Below are positions 55,376-64,000 of a stretch of DNA of 64,000 bases, in pieces (the stretch's first letter is position 1; each line of letters begins with the position of its first letter). The notes beneath the pieces were generated by a model. That model saw only the letters and a list, made by a program, of their open reading frames with translations. It did not search any database and was not told where the DNA came from. Source of the stretch: Aldehydirespirator sp965220485 (lineage in GTDB: Bacteria; Actinomycetota; Acidimicrobiia; Acidimicrobiales; Aldehydirespiratoraceae); assembly GCA_965220485.1 (NCBI GenBank), contig OZ244832.1, forward strand, positions 2,728,001 to 2,792,000. Direction: 5' to 3'. The translations under genes were made by a program, and so were the position numbers.

Positions 55376-55404
55376 TTGCCCCTCCGCTTCGCGTCGGGCA
55401 TACT
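55376..55404 (+). promoter_or_regulatory. candidate promoter of the 55442 gene
   Basis: TTGCCC (55376-55381) and CATACT (55399-55404) with 17-base spacing, 38 bases before the ATG. Confidence 0.4.
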
Positions 55405-55441
55405 GAAGCCAGTCCACAGGCCAATCCCAGAGGGACACCAC

Positions 55442-55693
55442 ATGTCGAACGAGGCGACTTCACAAGTCGAATCGAACTACGCCATCTACCTCAGGAAGCA
55501 CAAGGCCGAAGCAGAGAAGCACCGCAGGGGCGAGGTCGCGCTGATGGTCGACGGCGAGATCAAGGGGTACTTCCCGACGGCCAGTGACGCGTACACCGCA
55601 GGCCATGATCAGTACGGCCTCGGCAACTTCTTGATCCAACAGATCGGAGCCGGCCCGGTCGACCTGGGCGCTCAAACCCTCGCTCTGCTGTAG
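55442..55693 (+). CDS. 83-aa DUF5678-like small protein
   Basis: MSNEATSQVESNYAIYLRKH then KAEAEKHRRGEVALMVDGEI, KGYFPTASDAYTAG and FLIQQIGAGPVDLG. The pattern of a Lys/Glu-rich helix, VAL-x-DGEIKG strand and an alternating Ala/Gly helix resembles DUF5678 proteins, often encoded beside aspartic-protease-like genes. That is also so here: the next ORF starts at the following base. Function unknown. Confidence 0.5.
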   Translation: MSNEATSQVESNYAIYLRKHKAEAEKHRRGEVALMVDGEIKGYFPTASDAYTAGHDQYGLGNFLIQQIGAGPVDLGAQTLALL

Positions 55694-55819
55694 ATGCCCA
55701 CATTCGTCAAACCTGTGGAGAACGGCCGCGTCCTGGACTACGACGTCCTGCTGGGCATGGACGTGCTGGCCAACTTCCACATCACCATGCACGGCGGCGC
55801 GTTCATAATGAGCAACTAG
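55694..55819 (+). pseudogene. C-terminal piece of a retropepsin-like aspartic protease
   Basis: 41 codons starting directly after the preceding stop: MPTFVKPVENGRVLDYDVLL, GMDVLANFHITMHGGAFIMS. The LLGMDVLANFHI pattern is the second conserved segment (…IGMDxL…) of bacterial clan AA aspartic proteases. The N-terminal DTG catalytic motif is missing, so this is a fragment. Confidence 0.45.
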
Positions 55820-56764
55820 CCGGACGCAGCCTTGACTATCGCGGCCGAGCCTTGTGCTCGCCACCCCGGATGTCGGCTCCCGTGCGCCACTCGATGCAGA
55901 TCGGTCATTCAGGCGCGGCTAGCCGACAAGCGAGTGTCGAGGACCGCGCGCATCGAGTCACCCACACGCTGCCACGCGTGCGCTGCAACGACCTCATAGG
56001 GTTCAAGGTTCTTGGCATCGGCCATCATCATGATGTCCTCGGCTCCGAAGATACCAAACACCGAGCACGCACCGTCGAGCGCGGTTGGAGTCTTGATCCA
56101 TGACGGAAAGTCCGAGACGCGATCCGATGGATCGGTCGCTACTTCGGTTGGGAGGTAGGTCGCAGACACCCTTCGTCCTTAACTTGTAGTCTCCAACAAC
56201 CGTTCTGTCGGCGGTGTCCAACGCTACCGCAGATGCGCGCCGAGCGCGCATCTGGCGACAAACCGAAACCCTGATCTCGTCGCCGTCGTGCTGGGCGCTG
56301 AGGCCCGTGGGGGCGCGCCTCGCCGACACGGTGTCAGCGGCAGGGGCGGCCGAGGCGAGGGGCTCACTCCCCGATGACCTTTGGCGAACAGGCCTCCAGT
56401 GTGCCACAGCGGCTGCTCAGCGCAACTCCAAGGGGACGAGGCCGTCACCGAGTACGAGCTGAAGTAAGACGCCCTCTCCCACCCACCGGGCCTCGGACCC
56501 GCCGGCGAGGCTGAGCACCGGTAGGACCGGAACGCTGACATGGGATGACTACGACGAACGCGGCAGGCCCACGGTCACCTATTCGCTCACCGTCACCGGC
56601 ACGGCCGCATTCGTCCTTGGCCGCGGTGGACCGCTCGTCGCTGACTTCCCGCGGCGCTGTCCGTATTGACATGATATTCATTGGTTGATAACTTGATGGG
56701 CGAGCCTTGCTTGCCGGGTGACGACGGCAGGCCGAATGCTGCTGTGTGACCCAAGTGAGGCCCG
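55820..56764. other. 945-bp gap with little coding support
   Basis: The only protein-like frame is on the minus strand at 55909-56169 (GTG 56169, 86 aa, MSATYLPTEVATDPSDRVSD … AEDIMMMADAKNLEPYEVVA); weak ribosome site (GAAGG) and no recognised family, so it is left as a possibility. The stretch 56400-56640 contains broken pieces resembling beta-rich SLH-protein sequence. Nothing else is apparent until the promoter at 56666. Confidence 0.3.
56666..56694 (+). promoter_or_regulatory. candidate strong promoter for the 56765 gene
   Basis: Consensus TTGACA (56666-56671) and TAACTT (56689-56694) spaced by 17 bases in an unusually AT-rich pocket, 70 bases before ATG 56765. Confidence 0.5.
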
Positions 56765-57229
56765 ATGACCTCGACCGCTCCGATCCCCGCCGCCGCGGAG
56801 GCGCCGCTGATGGACCCCGACACCATCGACCCCGACACCCGAGCCGATCCCGCCGCGCCGCGGGCACAGCCCGCGGCCCGGGCGACGCTGCGGTCCCAGG
56901 CGGCCGAGAACCCGCTGGCCACGTTCCTCGGCCTCGTCGTCGTGGCGCTGCTGGTCGCCATGCTCGCCACCACCAACGTCCGCATCAACCGCGTCGAGGA
57001 CAGCGTCAGCAGCCTCGAGGACAAAGTCGACGCGGGGTTCGCCGCTGTCGACGCTAAGTTCGCCGCCCAGGACGCCAAGTTCGATGCCAAGTTCGACGCG
57101 CTCGATGCCAAGTTCGACGCGCTCGACGCCAAGTTCGACGAGATGAACCTGAAGCTGACGGCGCTGATCGCCGCGCTCAACGCCACCGACGAAGTGGACG
57201 CCGCGGTCGAGGGAAGCCTCCTGGGCTGA
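56765..57229 (+). CDS. small single-span membrane protein with coiled-coil repeats (family member 4)
   Basis: 154 aa. Pro/Ala/Asp-rich N-terminus (~50 aa), span NPLATFLGLVVVALLVAMLA, then heptads RVEDSVSSLEDKVDAGFAAV followed by repeated KFDALDA heptads and a terminal LTALIAALNATDEVDAAVEG. Same plan as 48139 and, more distantly, 41370 and 46315. It lies in the spacer of the inverted SLH duplication. GAGG lies about 6 bases upstream of the ATG. Function unknown; possibly an envelope tether or phase-variable scaffold. Confidence 0.68.
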   Translation: MTSTAPIPAAAEAPLMDPDTIDPDTRADPAAPRAQPAARATLRSQAAENPLATFLGLVVVALLVAMLATTNVRINRVEDSVSSLEDKVDAGFAAVDAKFAAQDAKFDAKFDALDAKFDALDAKFDEMNLKLTALIAALNATDEVDAAVEGSLLG

Positions 57230-57314
57230 CGCGTCGCCGCTGCCCCCTTCGGCGCGGCCCCCTTCGGCGGAGCGGAACGATCCCGTGCGCGAGATCCGGC
57301 GTTCGACCGGCGCC

Positions 57315-57844
57315 GATCCAACGCCGCCACCGTCACCGTGCTCGATCAGTACGGCGACCCCTTCCTGGGCACCAGGGTCAGCCTCATCAGCGACTTGCCG
57401 GGCGTGTTGCCCGGCGACGGCGGAGCGTTCACGGTGGACCGCTGCGGCTCGCGCCGATTCTCCTACGATTACGGCGGGCCGGGTGGCGTTACCGAGACCC
57501 TGTCCGTTTTCCATGGCGTTGACAGCCTCAGCTCGTCGGGGGTTGCCGCGACGGTGTACTGGGCCGCTGACGCCGGACCGCACGACGACGGCCCCGCACG
57601 ACCGGTGCTGACCGGTGACGTCACACGGCGGCACATCGTTGTCGACGACGGCGAAAGTCCGGTACTGCTGGAGTACGATGACAACGACCGGTTCAACCTG
57701 TCTGGCGATCCGGTCTCACTTGCCGTCTTCCAGTCCGTGCTCGCCGACGAGCTCAAGCTGGCAAGTCCGGACGTGAACCTAGAATGGAGCACCTACCGGG
57801 CCGGCAACGCCGGTCGCGTCACCGAGTACAACCTGATCCCCTGA
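57315..57844 (+). pseudogene. C-terminal fragment of a third SLH type-B protein
   Basis: ATVTVLDQYGDPFLGTRVSL, then RRFSYDYGGPGGVTETLSV, VTRRHIVVDDGESPVLLEYD and a GRVTEYNLIP end align with the last ~175 residues of the type-B proteins at 52955 and 58311, but diverge clearly in sequence. All SLH modules and the signal are missing. It lies between the two arms of the inverted duplication. Confidence 0.75.
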
Positions 57845-57882
57845 TCTGAACGCCGCCCTTCCCGCTCCCACAATGGGCGAGG

Positions 57883-57990
57883 TTGTGTGTTGGAGGTCAC
57901 AAGTTCAAGGCCGGTGCTGTGCGGATTGTCCTGGAGACTCGCAGATCGGTCGCTGAGGTGGCCCGCGAGCTGGGGATCGGTGCGGGGACC
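57883..57990 (+). pseudogene. IS3-type OrfA N-terminal fragment
   Basis: GHKFKAGAVRIVLETRRSVA followed by EVARELGIGAGT matches the first ~35 residues of IS3 OrfA helix-turn-helix proteins; the frame then enters the antisense of a protease fragment. Confidence 0.6.
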
Positions 57991-58170
57991 TCGGTGTCCG
58001 GCAGCGGAATCGCGGCCATGGCCACTGCGTCGCCGGGGTCGGCCATTGCACCCAGCGCCACCCTCGCCGTCGGGGTGGTGATGCAGCGCACCTGCGGACT
58101 CGTCCAGCCACCCCAGCTGCCAGCGGCTCCACGCCAGCATCTCACGGGCGTTGATGTTGGGCGTGTGGCT
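57991..58170 (-). pseudogene. M6-like metalloprotease internal fragment, frameshifted
   Basis: INAREMLAWSRWQLGWLDES then, one frame over, QVRCITTPTARVALGAMADP. This aligns to residues ~100-160 of the 45358 protein (LDAREILAWSRWQMGWLDES-QVHCITTPDARV). A single extra base at GAGTCCGCAG causes the shift. It is joined directly to the IS3 fragment. Confidence 0.65.
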
Positions 58171-58310
58171 GGTTCCCCTTGCTGGACTGCTCGATCAGGT
58201 CGACAGCCCACTTTGAGCTTTGGCGAACCGTCTGCCCGAGCGTCCCGATCACGCTGCTCGGCCCCTGAGTCCCGGTGGCACGGTGAGCGCAGCTGGCGGC
58301 GCGCGCCCGT

Positions 58311-60473
58311 TCAGCTCAGGTTGTACTCGGTGACGCGCCGGGCGCTGTCGGTCCCGTAGTTGCTCCAAGTCAGTTGCCAGGCGAGGTTGTCGCGTTCGAG
58401 CGCCTCAGCGACTTCGGCCTCGAAGGCGGCGAGGGTGGTGGGGCGCCCGTTCAGGTTGAACCGGTCGTTGCCGTCGTAGGCCAGGAGCACGGGGCCGCCG
58501 TCTTCGACCACGATATGCCTGCGGTGTACGTCGCCGGCCAGCACGGTCCTGTTGGTGCCGCTGGGTCCGGCGTCGACGGTCCAGTGCACCTCGGCGGTCT
58601 CGCTCCTGCCGGTGGTGCCGGGCCTGCTGGCGTCGGCGGTCAGGGTTTCGGTCACGCGGCCCTCGCCGCTGTAGCGATAGGAGAACGGGCGCGAGCCGCG
58701 GCCGTCCACTGCGCCTGTTCTGTCGAGTGTGACGTTCGCGCCCGCGCTTTGGAGCCTGACCGTGGCACCCAGGAAGGGCGAGCCGTACTGGTCGAGCACG
58801 GTCACGGTCACGCTGTTGGATGTCTCGCCGCGGCCCGACACGTAGATGTAGTCGGGCGTGTCGATGGCGGCCGTGGCAATGCTGGGGGCTTCGTCGCTGA
58901 AGATCAGCGTGCCGGTTGTGGCCCGTCGCCCGTCGGCGTCGACGGTGGCGAAGCCGGGCGGCGCGTTGCCGGCCGGGATCAGCGTGAAGGTGGCGATGAG
59001 TTCGTCGCCGCCGACGGCGGGGTTGGGATCGTCGAACGTGCCTACGAACGGGATCGAGAAGACTGCCTCTCCGGACGAGTCGGACACCAGCGTCTGCTCG
59101 GGCGGTTCCGGGGCGTCAGGGTCGCCGGTCACGTTCACCGAGAGCGTCCATCGGGCCGGTTCGGCGCCGTCGACGCCCCGGTGCACGTTGCCGGTGGGGT
59201 CCTTCAGCTGCATCGAGTAGGTGACTGAACCGTCGAAGCGCACCTTTTGGGCATCGAACGTCGTGGTGACGAGCGTGGTGGTGGCGAAGCGGGCGTCGGC
59301 GCCCTCGGCCACATCGAGTCTGTAGGCGTCGGCGCCCGCGTCCAGGGTGTCTTCGTTCTGGCCGGTCCACGCCCACACGACGGCGCCGCCTGCCGGCACG
59401 CGCCGCAGGCCGGCCACCGCCACCCTGACGTCGCCGCCGCGTCCGGTGACGGGGTCGGTGTCGTCGATCTCGCACGGGAACGAGGACCGGTCGGCCTGGG
59501 TGACGGCCGAGAGGCGGCAGGCGCCGTTGGCGAGGAGGGCTCTGCCAGCTCGGGCGGCGGTCGCCCAGAAGACGTCAACGGCGGCCTGCGGCACCGGCTG
59601 GTACCTGCCGTCGCGCACCGAGACGACCACCTCGGCGCCGTCGTACTGAGCGGTCACGCCGGCGGGCCGCACCGACGTGTGGGCCAGCGCCCGGGTGATG
59701 AACTCAGCCATCTGGCCGCGGTCGACGGTGCCTTCGGGCTCGTAGTCGAAGTCGAGCGGCGGTTCGGTGTCGTCCTGCACCGCGGCGTGGCTGGCGCCCT
59801 TGGTGACGCCCAGCTCATACAGCGCCGAGATCTCGGCATCGTTGGCGGCATGCACCGAAGCGCGCGCGTCGGCGAAGTGGTCGTCGGCCTCTGCTCGTGA
59901 GCCTGGAGCGCCCAGCAGGATCGCGCCGGCCGAGTCGATCGTCACGTTCGGCGAGGCCTTGGCCAGCAGTCCGATCAGGAAGGTCGCCATCTCGGCCCGG
60001 GTGATCTCGTCGTCAGGCCTGAAGGCGCCGCCGGAGGGGATGATCCCCCTCGCAGCGAGCCCGTTGATCGCGTCGCGGGCCTCGGCCCAAGTGCCGCCGA
60101 TGTCGTTGAACCCGCCGCTGCCGGAGCCGAGAGCGACGCCCGCCGCGGTCGCGGCGCGGGCGACGAACACCGCCATCTCGGCCCGGGTCACCTCTTTGTT
60201 CGGGGAGTACGTCGAACCGTCGTCGGTGCCTTTGGTGATCCTGTAGTAGGCGATGCAGTTGATGGCGTCGCGGAAGACATGACCCGTTGACACATCAGCG
60301 AACAACTGGTCCACGGTGGCGTCGGCCACACACGCCGACAGGGGTGTGGTGTAGTCAGCCCGGTCCGTAACCGCCGCAGCCGGGGCCGCTCCAACGGCTA
60401 GGACCGAGGCGACCAGGGCGCCGACGGCGAGCACTCCCCAGCCCGAGCGGCGCTTCTTCATTGGCTGGATCAT
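58311..60473 (-). CDS. secreted SLH and Ig-like surface protein, type B (copy 2)
   Basis: 720 aa from ATG 60473 (MIQPMKKRRSGWGVLAVGAL). Signal peptide ends near AAPAAA. SLH modules: QLFADVSTGHVFRDAINCIA, GGFNDIGGTWAEARDAINGL, and DDHFADARASVHAANDAEIS with VDRGQMAEFITRALAHT. Ig-like strands and the RRVTEYNLS end match copy 1 almost throughout. It faces copy 1 tail to tail across a 3-kb spacer. Partly duplicated start sequence (GGGTGCCCTTCC twice near 60473-60510) mirrors the triplicated start of copy 1. Confidence 0.82.
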   Translation of the reverse strand: MIQPMKKRRSGWGVLAVGALVASVLAVGAAPAAAVTDRADYTTPLSACVADATVDQLFADVSTGHVFRDAINCIAYYRITKGTDDGSTYSPNKEVTRAEMAVFVARAATAAGVALGSGSGGFNDIGGTWAEARDAINGLAARGIIPSGGAFRPDDEITRAEMATFLIGLLAKASPNVTIDSAGAILLGAPGSRAEADDHFADARASVHAANDAEISALYELGVTKGASHAAVQDDTEPPLDFDYEPEGTVDRGQMAEFITRALAHTSVRPAGVTAQYDGAEVVVSVRDGRYQPVPQAAVDVFWATAARAGRALLANGACRLSAVTQADRSSFPCEIDDTDPVTGRGGDVRVAVAGLRRVPAGGAVVWAWTGQNEDTLDAGADAYRLDVAEGADARFATTTLVTTTFDAQKVRFDGSVTYSMQLKDPTGNVHRGVDGAEPARWTLSVNVTGDPDAPEPPEQTLVSDSSGEAVFSIPFVGTFDDPNPAVGGDELIATFTLIPAGNAPPGFATVDADGRRATTGTLIFSDEAPSIATAAIDTPDYIYVSGRGETSNSVTVTVLDQYGSPFLGATVRLQSAGANVTLDRTGAVDGRGSRPFSYRYSGEGRVTETLTADASRPGTTGRSETAEVHWTVDAGPSGTNRTVLAGDVHRRHIVVEDGGPVLLAYDGNDRFNLNGRPTTLAAFEAEVAEALERDNLAWQLTWSNYGTDSARRVTEYNLS

Positions 60474-60613
60474 GGGTGCCCTTCCTCGTGGTCGGATCAT
60501 GGGTGCCCTCCTTGCTGCAATGAGCGACGCAGCGTTTAGCCGCAGACGCGGGGAGGCCCCGGCCACCATGGGCCGGGGCCTCCGCTCGGGTTTGGACTTA
60601 CCAGTAGATCGAC

Positions 60614-63157
60614 TTACCAGTAGATCACGGGGTCGATGTCGTTGGGGCCAGGGGTGTGCAACCTGAATGCGTTGACGTCCCTGCTGCCGTCGCCGACGAT
60701 AGTCCATGACAACTCGAAGCCCGCGAGGTTGAACAGATTCCGCTCAAACTGGGCGTAGCCAGAAGCCTCAGAAGAAGCCGGAGTCGGATTCGTGGCGCTG
60801 AGACCCATCTTTGTATCGATGTCGAACCGGTCGTTCGAGTCGTAGCGGATCACCTCCACACTGTCGTCTTCGATCGTGTAGCCGTCCTCCGCGTTGCCCG
60901 TCACCGTGCCCACGAAGATCGTGTTCGTGTCCTTGTCGAGCCTGAGGATCTGCTTCGGGCTCGAGTCCGACTGTGTGCCCACCATGGCCTCAGACGCCCA
61001 CTGCACGGTCCCCGATCCGTCGCCCGGTTCCAGCAGGGCTGTGGTGTCGTCGCCGTCGTGGTTCCAGGGATCCACGTCGGCTGTGAGGCCGTCGGATTCT
61101 GCAGCACCGGTTCCGGTTCCTGTTCGCTCGTAGCCGAAGGTGTAGGAACCGCTGCGGTCCACAGCCAAGTACGCGTTGTTGGCGATCGGGATTATGGACG
61201 TGGTGTCGGCATCGTCATCGTGGTCCACAAGTTGAGATGTGGGCGTAATCCGGGCAGTACTAAGCTGGACCTCCCTGTTCGGGAGCGGGTCGCCGTACTG
61301 GTCGACCACTGTCACCTTCACCCGGGTGGCCGCCCCGCGGTCGTCCGCAGCGACGTATGACGGGTTAGGCCCGACGCGGACTGCGACGTCGGTGTCGCCG
61401 CCCGCGAGGCTGTCCTCGGTGCTGAAGACCCCAGTGAAGCGTCCGCTATTGACTGCGGCTCCTTCGACCACGTGGAACTCGCTGAATGTGTTCCTAAAGT
61501 CCTCTGATCCCTTGAGCCCAAGGTCGGCCATGTTGCTAGCGACGAACTTCAACGTCCTGTTGTACCGTCCGGTCGTGGCGCGGCCGTACTTGTCTCTGAG
61601 TTGCAGCGTGAAGAGCACGGACGAACCCAGATGCGCCTTCGTGCCGCCGTGGCTGTTGGTGACGCTTATCAGCTTGGCAGGCTCAGAGATGCCCCCGGGA
61701 ATGTCGAGCCTGTAGAGCCCGGTGTCGTCGACATCCACCTCGTCCTTGTCGTCGCCGGTCCAGGCCCAGACCGTGGTGCCGTTGGCGGCGTCCAACCCCT
61801 CCAACGGCGTGAACCCCAGCGCAGCATCGCCGGTGCCTCCGGTGATGTTGTCTGTCTTGTCGATCTCACACTCGTATTTGCCCTCGAGATTGGAAACCTC
61901 GCCGCAGGATCCGTCGCCTCTGAAGGCCAAGTCGACACCGGGGGTGTCGATGTGGAACACGTCCACCACGGCGTTGGGAACCGGCTGGAAGTCGTCGTCG
62001 CGCACCGAGACGACCACCTTGTCTTCGAAATCCTCGTACTGCGCGGTGACACCGGCCGGACGCACCGAGGTGTGGGCCAGAACCCGGGTGATGAACGCCG
62101 CCATCTGGCCGCGGTTGACCGCGCCCTTCGGGTCGTAGTTGAAGGGCAGCGGGTAGGGACCCTCCCCGAATGCGGGCGGGAAGTGCTGGACCGCGACATC
62201 GATGTCGTACTTGTTCTCCTTGTAGATCGGCGCCCCGTCGGGGAGCCCGGAGACGGAGAAGGTCGCCTTGCCGTCCTCGTCAAATGACACCGGCACCGGC
62301 GACACCACCGTCGCCTGCGGGCTAAGCACCACCGGCGTGGGGGCGTCACTCGTGGCGCGGTCATTGTCATGATCTATGAACGCACGGGTCGTGAGGTTGA
62401 CCAGGACATGGGGCCGCCCCGGGCCGGCGGGAAGCGCTTCTGCGCCTCCGGTGACGCCCAGCTCCCACAGCGCCGAGATGTGCCTGTCGACTTCGAGGGG
62501 CTCAAAGTCGCGTGCGTCGGGGAACCAGTCATTGACCGGCTCCGCCGAAGCGCCGTCCCCCAACCGGATCTCGCATGTCTCGCTCACTGCCGCACACGGC
62601 CTGTTGAGGTTTTTCTTGTCGACGAGTGACACGATCGGTGAGGCCTCCAGGAGCAGCCCGAACAGGAACGTCGCCATCTCCGAGCGGGTGATCGCGTCGT
62701 CGGGCCTGAAGGCGCCGCCAGCGGGAATCATCCCCTTGGCGGCCAACTGGTTGATCACGTCCTGCGCCTCGGACCAGACGTCGTCGATGTCTGTGAACCC
62801 GCCGCTGCCAGAGCCCAGATCGACGCCCGCCGCGGTCGCGGCCCGGGCGATGAACACCGCCATCTGGGCCCGGGTCACATCATCGTTCGGGGAGTACGTC
62901 GAGCCGTCGCCGGTGCCGTTGGTGATCCCGTAGTAGGCGATGCAGTTGATCTCTTCTTGGAAAGCGTGGCTCTCGGACACGTCGGTGAACATGTGATCGT
63001 CGAGAGCGTCGCCGACACACGCCGAAGTCCACGGCCACACCGGCCCCGTATTCCACGGCTTCTCACCAGGCGCTAGGTCGCCATTCAAGTTTTCGGCGCC
63101 CGCAGGGCCCGCGGCGACCGCGAGGAGCGATGCGATCAGGGCGCCGCTGGCGAGCAC
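60614..63157 (-). CDS. secreted SLH and Ig-like surface protein, type A (copy 2)
   Basis: 847 aa from GTG 63157 (MLASGALIASLLAVAAGPAG). In copy 1 this GTG codes Val11 of the signal peptide (…RPGWAVLASG). Here the upstream frame meets a TAG, so the first ten residues are lost and the signal peptide is shorter, without its basic N-terminus. SLH modules are as in copy 1 (HMFTDVSESHAFQEEINCIA; GGFTDIDDVWSEAQDVINQL; VNRGQMAAFITRVLAHT), and it ends DPVIYW. Expression or export may be impaired. Confidence 0.78.
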   Translation of the reverse strand: MLASGALIASLLAVAAGPAGAENLNGDLAPGEKPWNTGPVWPWTSACVGDALDDHMFTDVSESHAFQEEINCIAYYGITNGTGDGSTYSPNDDVTRAQMAVFIARAATAAGVDLGSGSGGFTDIDDVWSEAQDVINQLAAKGMIPAGGAFRPDDAITRSEMATFLFGLLLEASPIVSLVDKKNLNRPCAAVSETCEIRLGDGASAEPVNDWFPDARDFEPLEVDRHISALWELGVTGGAEALPAGPGRPHVLVNLTTRAFIDHDNDRATSDAPTPVVLSPQATVVSPVPVSFDEDGKATFSVSGLPDGAPIYKENKYDIDVAVQHFPPAFGEGPYPLPFNYDPKGAVNRGQMAAFITRVLAHTSVRPAGVTAQYEDFEDKVVVSVRDDDFQPVPNAVVDVFHIDTPGVDLAFRGDGSCGEVSNLEGKYECEIDKTDNITGGTGDAALGFTPLEGLDAANGTTVWAWTGDDKDEVDVDDTGLYRLDIPGGISEPAKLISVTNSHGGTKAHLGSSVLFTLQLRDKYGRATTGRYNRTLKFVASNMADLGLKGSEDFRNTFSEFHVVEGAAVNSGRFTGVFSTEDSLAGGDTDVAVRVGPNPSYVAADDRGAATRVKVTVVDQYGDPLPNREVQLSTARITPTSQLVDHDDDADTTSIIPIANNAYLAVDRSGSYTFGYERTGTGTGAAESDGLTADVDPWNHDGDDTTALLEPGDGSGTVQWASEAMVGTQSDSSPKQILRLDKDTNTIFVGTVTGNAEDGYTIEDDSVEVIRYDSNDRFDIDTKMGLSATNPTPASSEASGYAQFERNLFNLAGFELSWTIVGDGSRDVNAFRLHTPGPNDIDPVIYW

Positions 63158-63180
63158 TGCCCAACCCGTCGGCGGCCTCT

Positions 63181-63593
63181 AGGACCACAAGCCTATAGAA
63201 ACCCTTTCAATACAGTCCGTTCGGGCAATCAGGCGCGCCGGCCGAGGCGGCGGCTCGGGGGGAGGCTGGTCGGGCTGCGCCGCACAAACGCCGTGCTCAC
63301 AAGGTGTTTATGAGCCGCAGGCCGCAACTGCGGCGTCCCGGCCAACGTCGGGGGGCCCGTGGACGGCTGGGGTACAAACCGGGGCTGTCCGCGCCCATGC
63401 ACAATCACGGAACTCGCCAGCTTGGTTTCACCTGTCCCGACAACACCGGACTCGTGTCGCTTGGGCCGTCCGCTCACGGCTGTCCTCGCCGGACGGACCC
63501 ACGGGCCCGCCCGGCCGCGGGCGGGACGGGGAGGTGATCAGTCTCCCGCTCTTGTTTGCTGTGCCAGCCGTCGTGGTGGAGCCCCGGTGCCGG
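63181..63593. other. 413-bp gap without a convincing gene
   Basis: Contains GC-rich sequence with a possible remnant of the dispersed repeat (TCTCCCGCTCTTGTTTGCTG at 63541). Short frames on both strands lack ribosome sites and family signatures. Confidence 0.4.
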
Positions 63594-64000
63594 TTACCGC
63601 TCGATGCTGGGCCCGCTTCGACGGCGAGGGGCGGCTCGGGCCAGTGGCGCTGCGATGAAGGCGGCGAGTTGGGCCTGGTCGAGGTCGGAGAGACCCTCGG
63701 GGCGGCGTCGGGGTTCGGGGTCGGTGCGGACCTCTGGATGACGCAGGTCGCGTACCGCCCACACCCGGTCGGGGCACAGCAGCTCGCCGTCGCCGGTCCA
63801 CAGCTCGACGCCGTGGCGGATGGCGGTCGCCGCTGCGAAGGTGTCACCCAGGGACATCCGGTAGGCGTGCTTGATCCACGCGGCCGTCTGGGCGGTGCGG
63901 GTGTCGACGCCCTCGACCCGCAGTGCACGGCGAAGGTACCGGGAACGCCCTAACGCGATGTCGGGCCCGTACTTGTTCGCCAACGTGTAGCAGACCTCGG
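63594..64000 (-). CDS. PIN-domain (VapC-like) toxin, N-terminus beyond the window
   Basis: Open from the window edge: EVCYTLANKYGPDIALGRSR, then KHAYRMSLGDTFAAATAIRH and GVELWTGDGELL. This is the C-terminal half of a PIN domain, including the conserved Asp (SLGDTFAAA) and the TGD acidic residue of the Mg-dependent RNase site. A ~45-residue Arg/Pro-rich tail follows, longer than is usual for VapC. An antitoxin gene would lie outside the window. Confidence 0.72.
   Translation of the reverse strand, partial: EVCYTLANKYGPDIALGRSRYLRRALRVEGVDTRTAQTAAWIKHAYRMSLGDTFAAATAIRHGVELWTGDGELLCPDRVWAVRDLRHPEVRTDPEPRRRPEGLSDLDQAQLAAFIAAPLARAAPRRRSGPSIER

Larger units (their letters stand above)
58171..63180. 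repeat. right arm of the ~5-kb inverted duplication of the SLH gene pair
   Basis: Reverse-complement partner of 50218-55257. The outer boundary is near GGCCTCT (63174-63180). The first codons of the type-A gene lie outside the homology, which is why this copy has no ATG start. Confidence 0.8.

Overview
High-GC (roughly 65-70 percent) bacterial DNA. Actinobacterial-style gene content (B-type succinate dehydrogenase, GTG/TTG starts, Asp-rich lipoproteins after the lipobox, many S-layer-homology proteins) suggests an actinobacterium, perhaps an Acidimicrobiia-like lineage. That placement is inference, as there is no rRNA or marker gene here. The window is rich in insertion sequences, tandem arrays, broken genes and rearrangement scars.

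Region 1 (1-16.2 kb, with 25.9-27.8 kb) is the most striking. It looks like an N-methylpurine (methylxanthine-type) N-demethylation and purine-salvage locus. Two Rieske-family catalytic subunits (1715-2623 and 25924-26835) have lost their own Rieske cluster. A reductase (9437-11215) carries an extra N-terminal Rieske domain and is followed by a GST-like gene (11274-11915). This is the architecture of NdmC, NdmD and NdmE of caffeine/theobromine-degrading Pseudomonas. A conventional Rieske oxygenase resembling NdmA/NdmB (26854-27830, frameshifted) sits beside the second Rieske-less subunit. Around them are an adenosine/adenine deaminase (partial), an XRE-cupin regulator, a complete BMP-type nucleoside ABC importer, a folate-dependent GcvT-family protein, an 8-oxoguanine deaminase, a second BMP-type binding protein and a 5-formyl-THF cyclo-ligase-like gene. 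Together they could import a methylated purine, strip its methyl groups, pass C1 units to folate and deaminate the base. A shared operator-like palindrome (TGATAA-N7-TTATCA) lies upstream of the importer/GcvT promoter region and of the second Rieske-less gene.

Region 2 (16.2-25.7 kb): a DUF368 flippase-like gene, an sdhC-sdhA-sdhB operon containing two extra coupled ORFs (a 136-aa product of a 30-bp repeat array and a 60-aa membrane protein), an IS630 element, an AbiEi/DUF559-like protein, a phospholipase-D-like protein, a MITE, and three arrays of one 71-bp repeat family.

Region 3 (27.1-48 kb): a graveyard and island. It holds inverted-repeat arms shared with 11.8-13.2 kb, a truncated group II intron, IS3, IS110 and IS5 remnants, P450, KAP, sulfotransferase and PhoD fragments, a low-GC SLH-CAP-RCC1 surface protein, metalloproteases, an AAA ATPase interrupted by a second MITE copy, a DMT transporter and an orotate phosphoribosyltransferase-like gene. 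The 5-formyl-THF cyclo-ligase-like gene is split into halves at 13.2 and 38.3 kb. A single 25-kb inversion would rejoin them.

Region 4 (48-64 kb): a P4-type integrase, then a 5-kb two-gene cassette of secreted SLH/Ig-like proteins present twice in inverted orientation (50.2-55.3 and 58.2-63.2 kb) around small coiled-coil membrane proteins and fragments. A partial PIN-domain toxin closes the window. No tRNA, rRNA or CRISPR array was seen.
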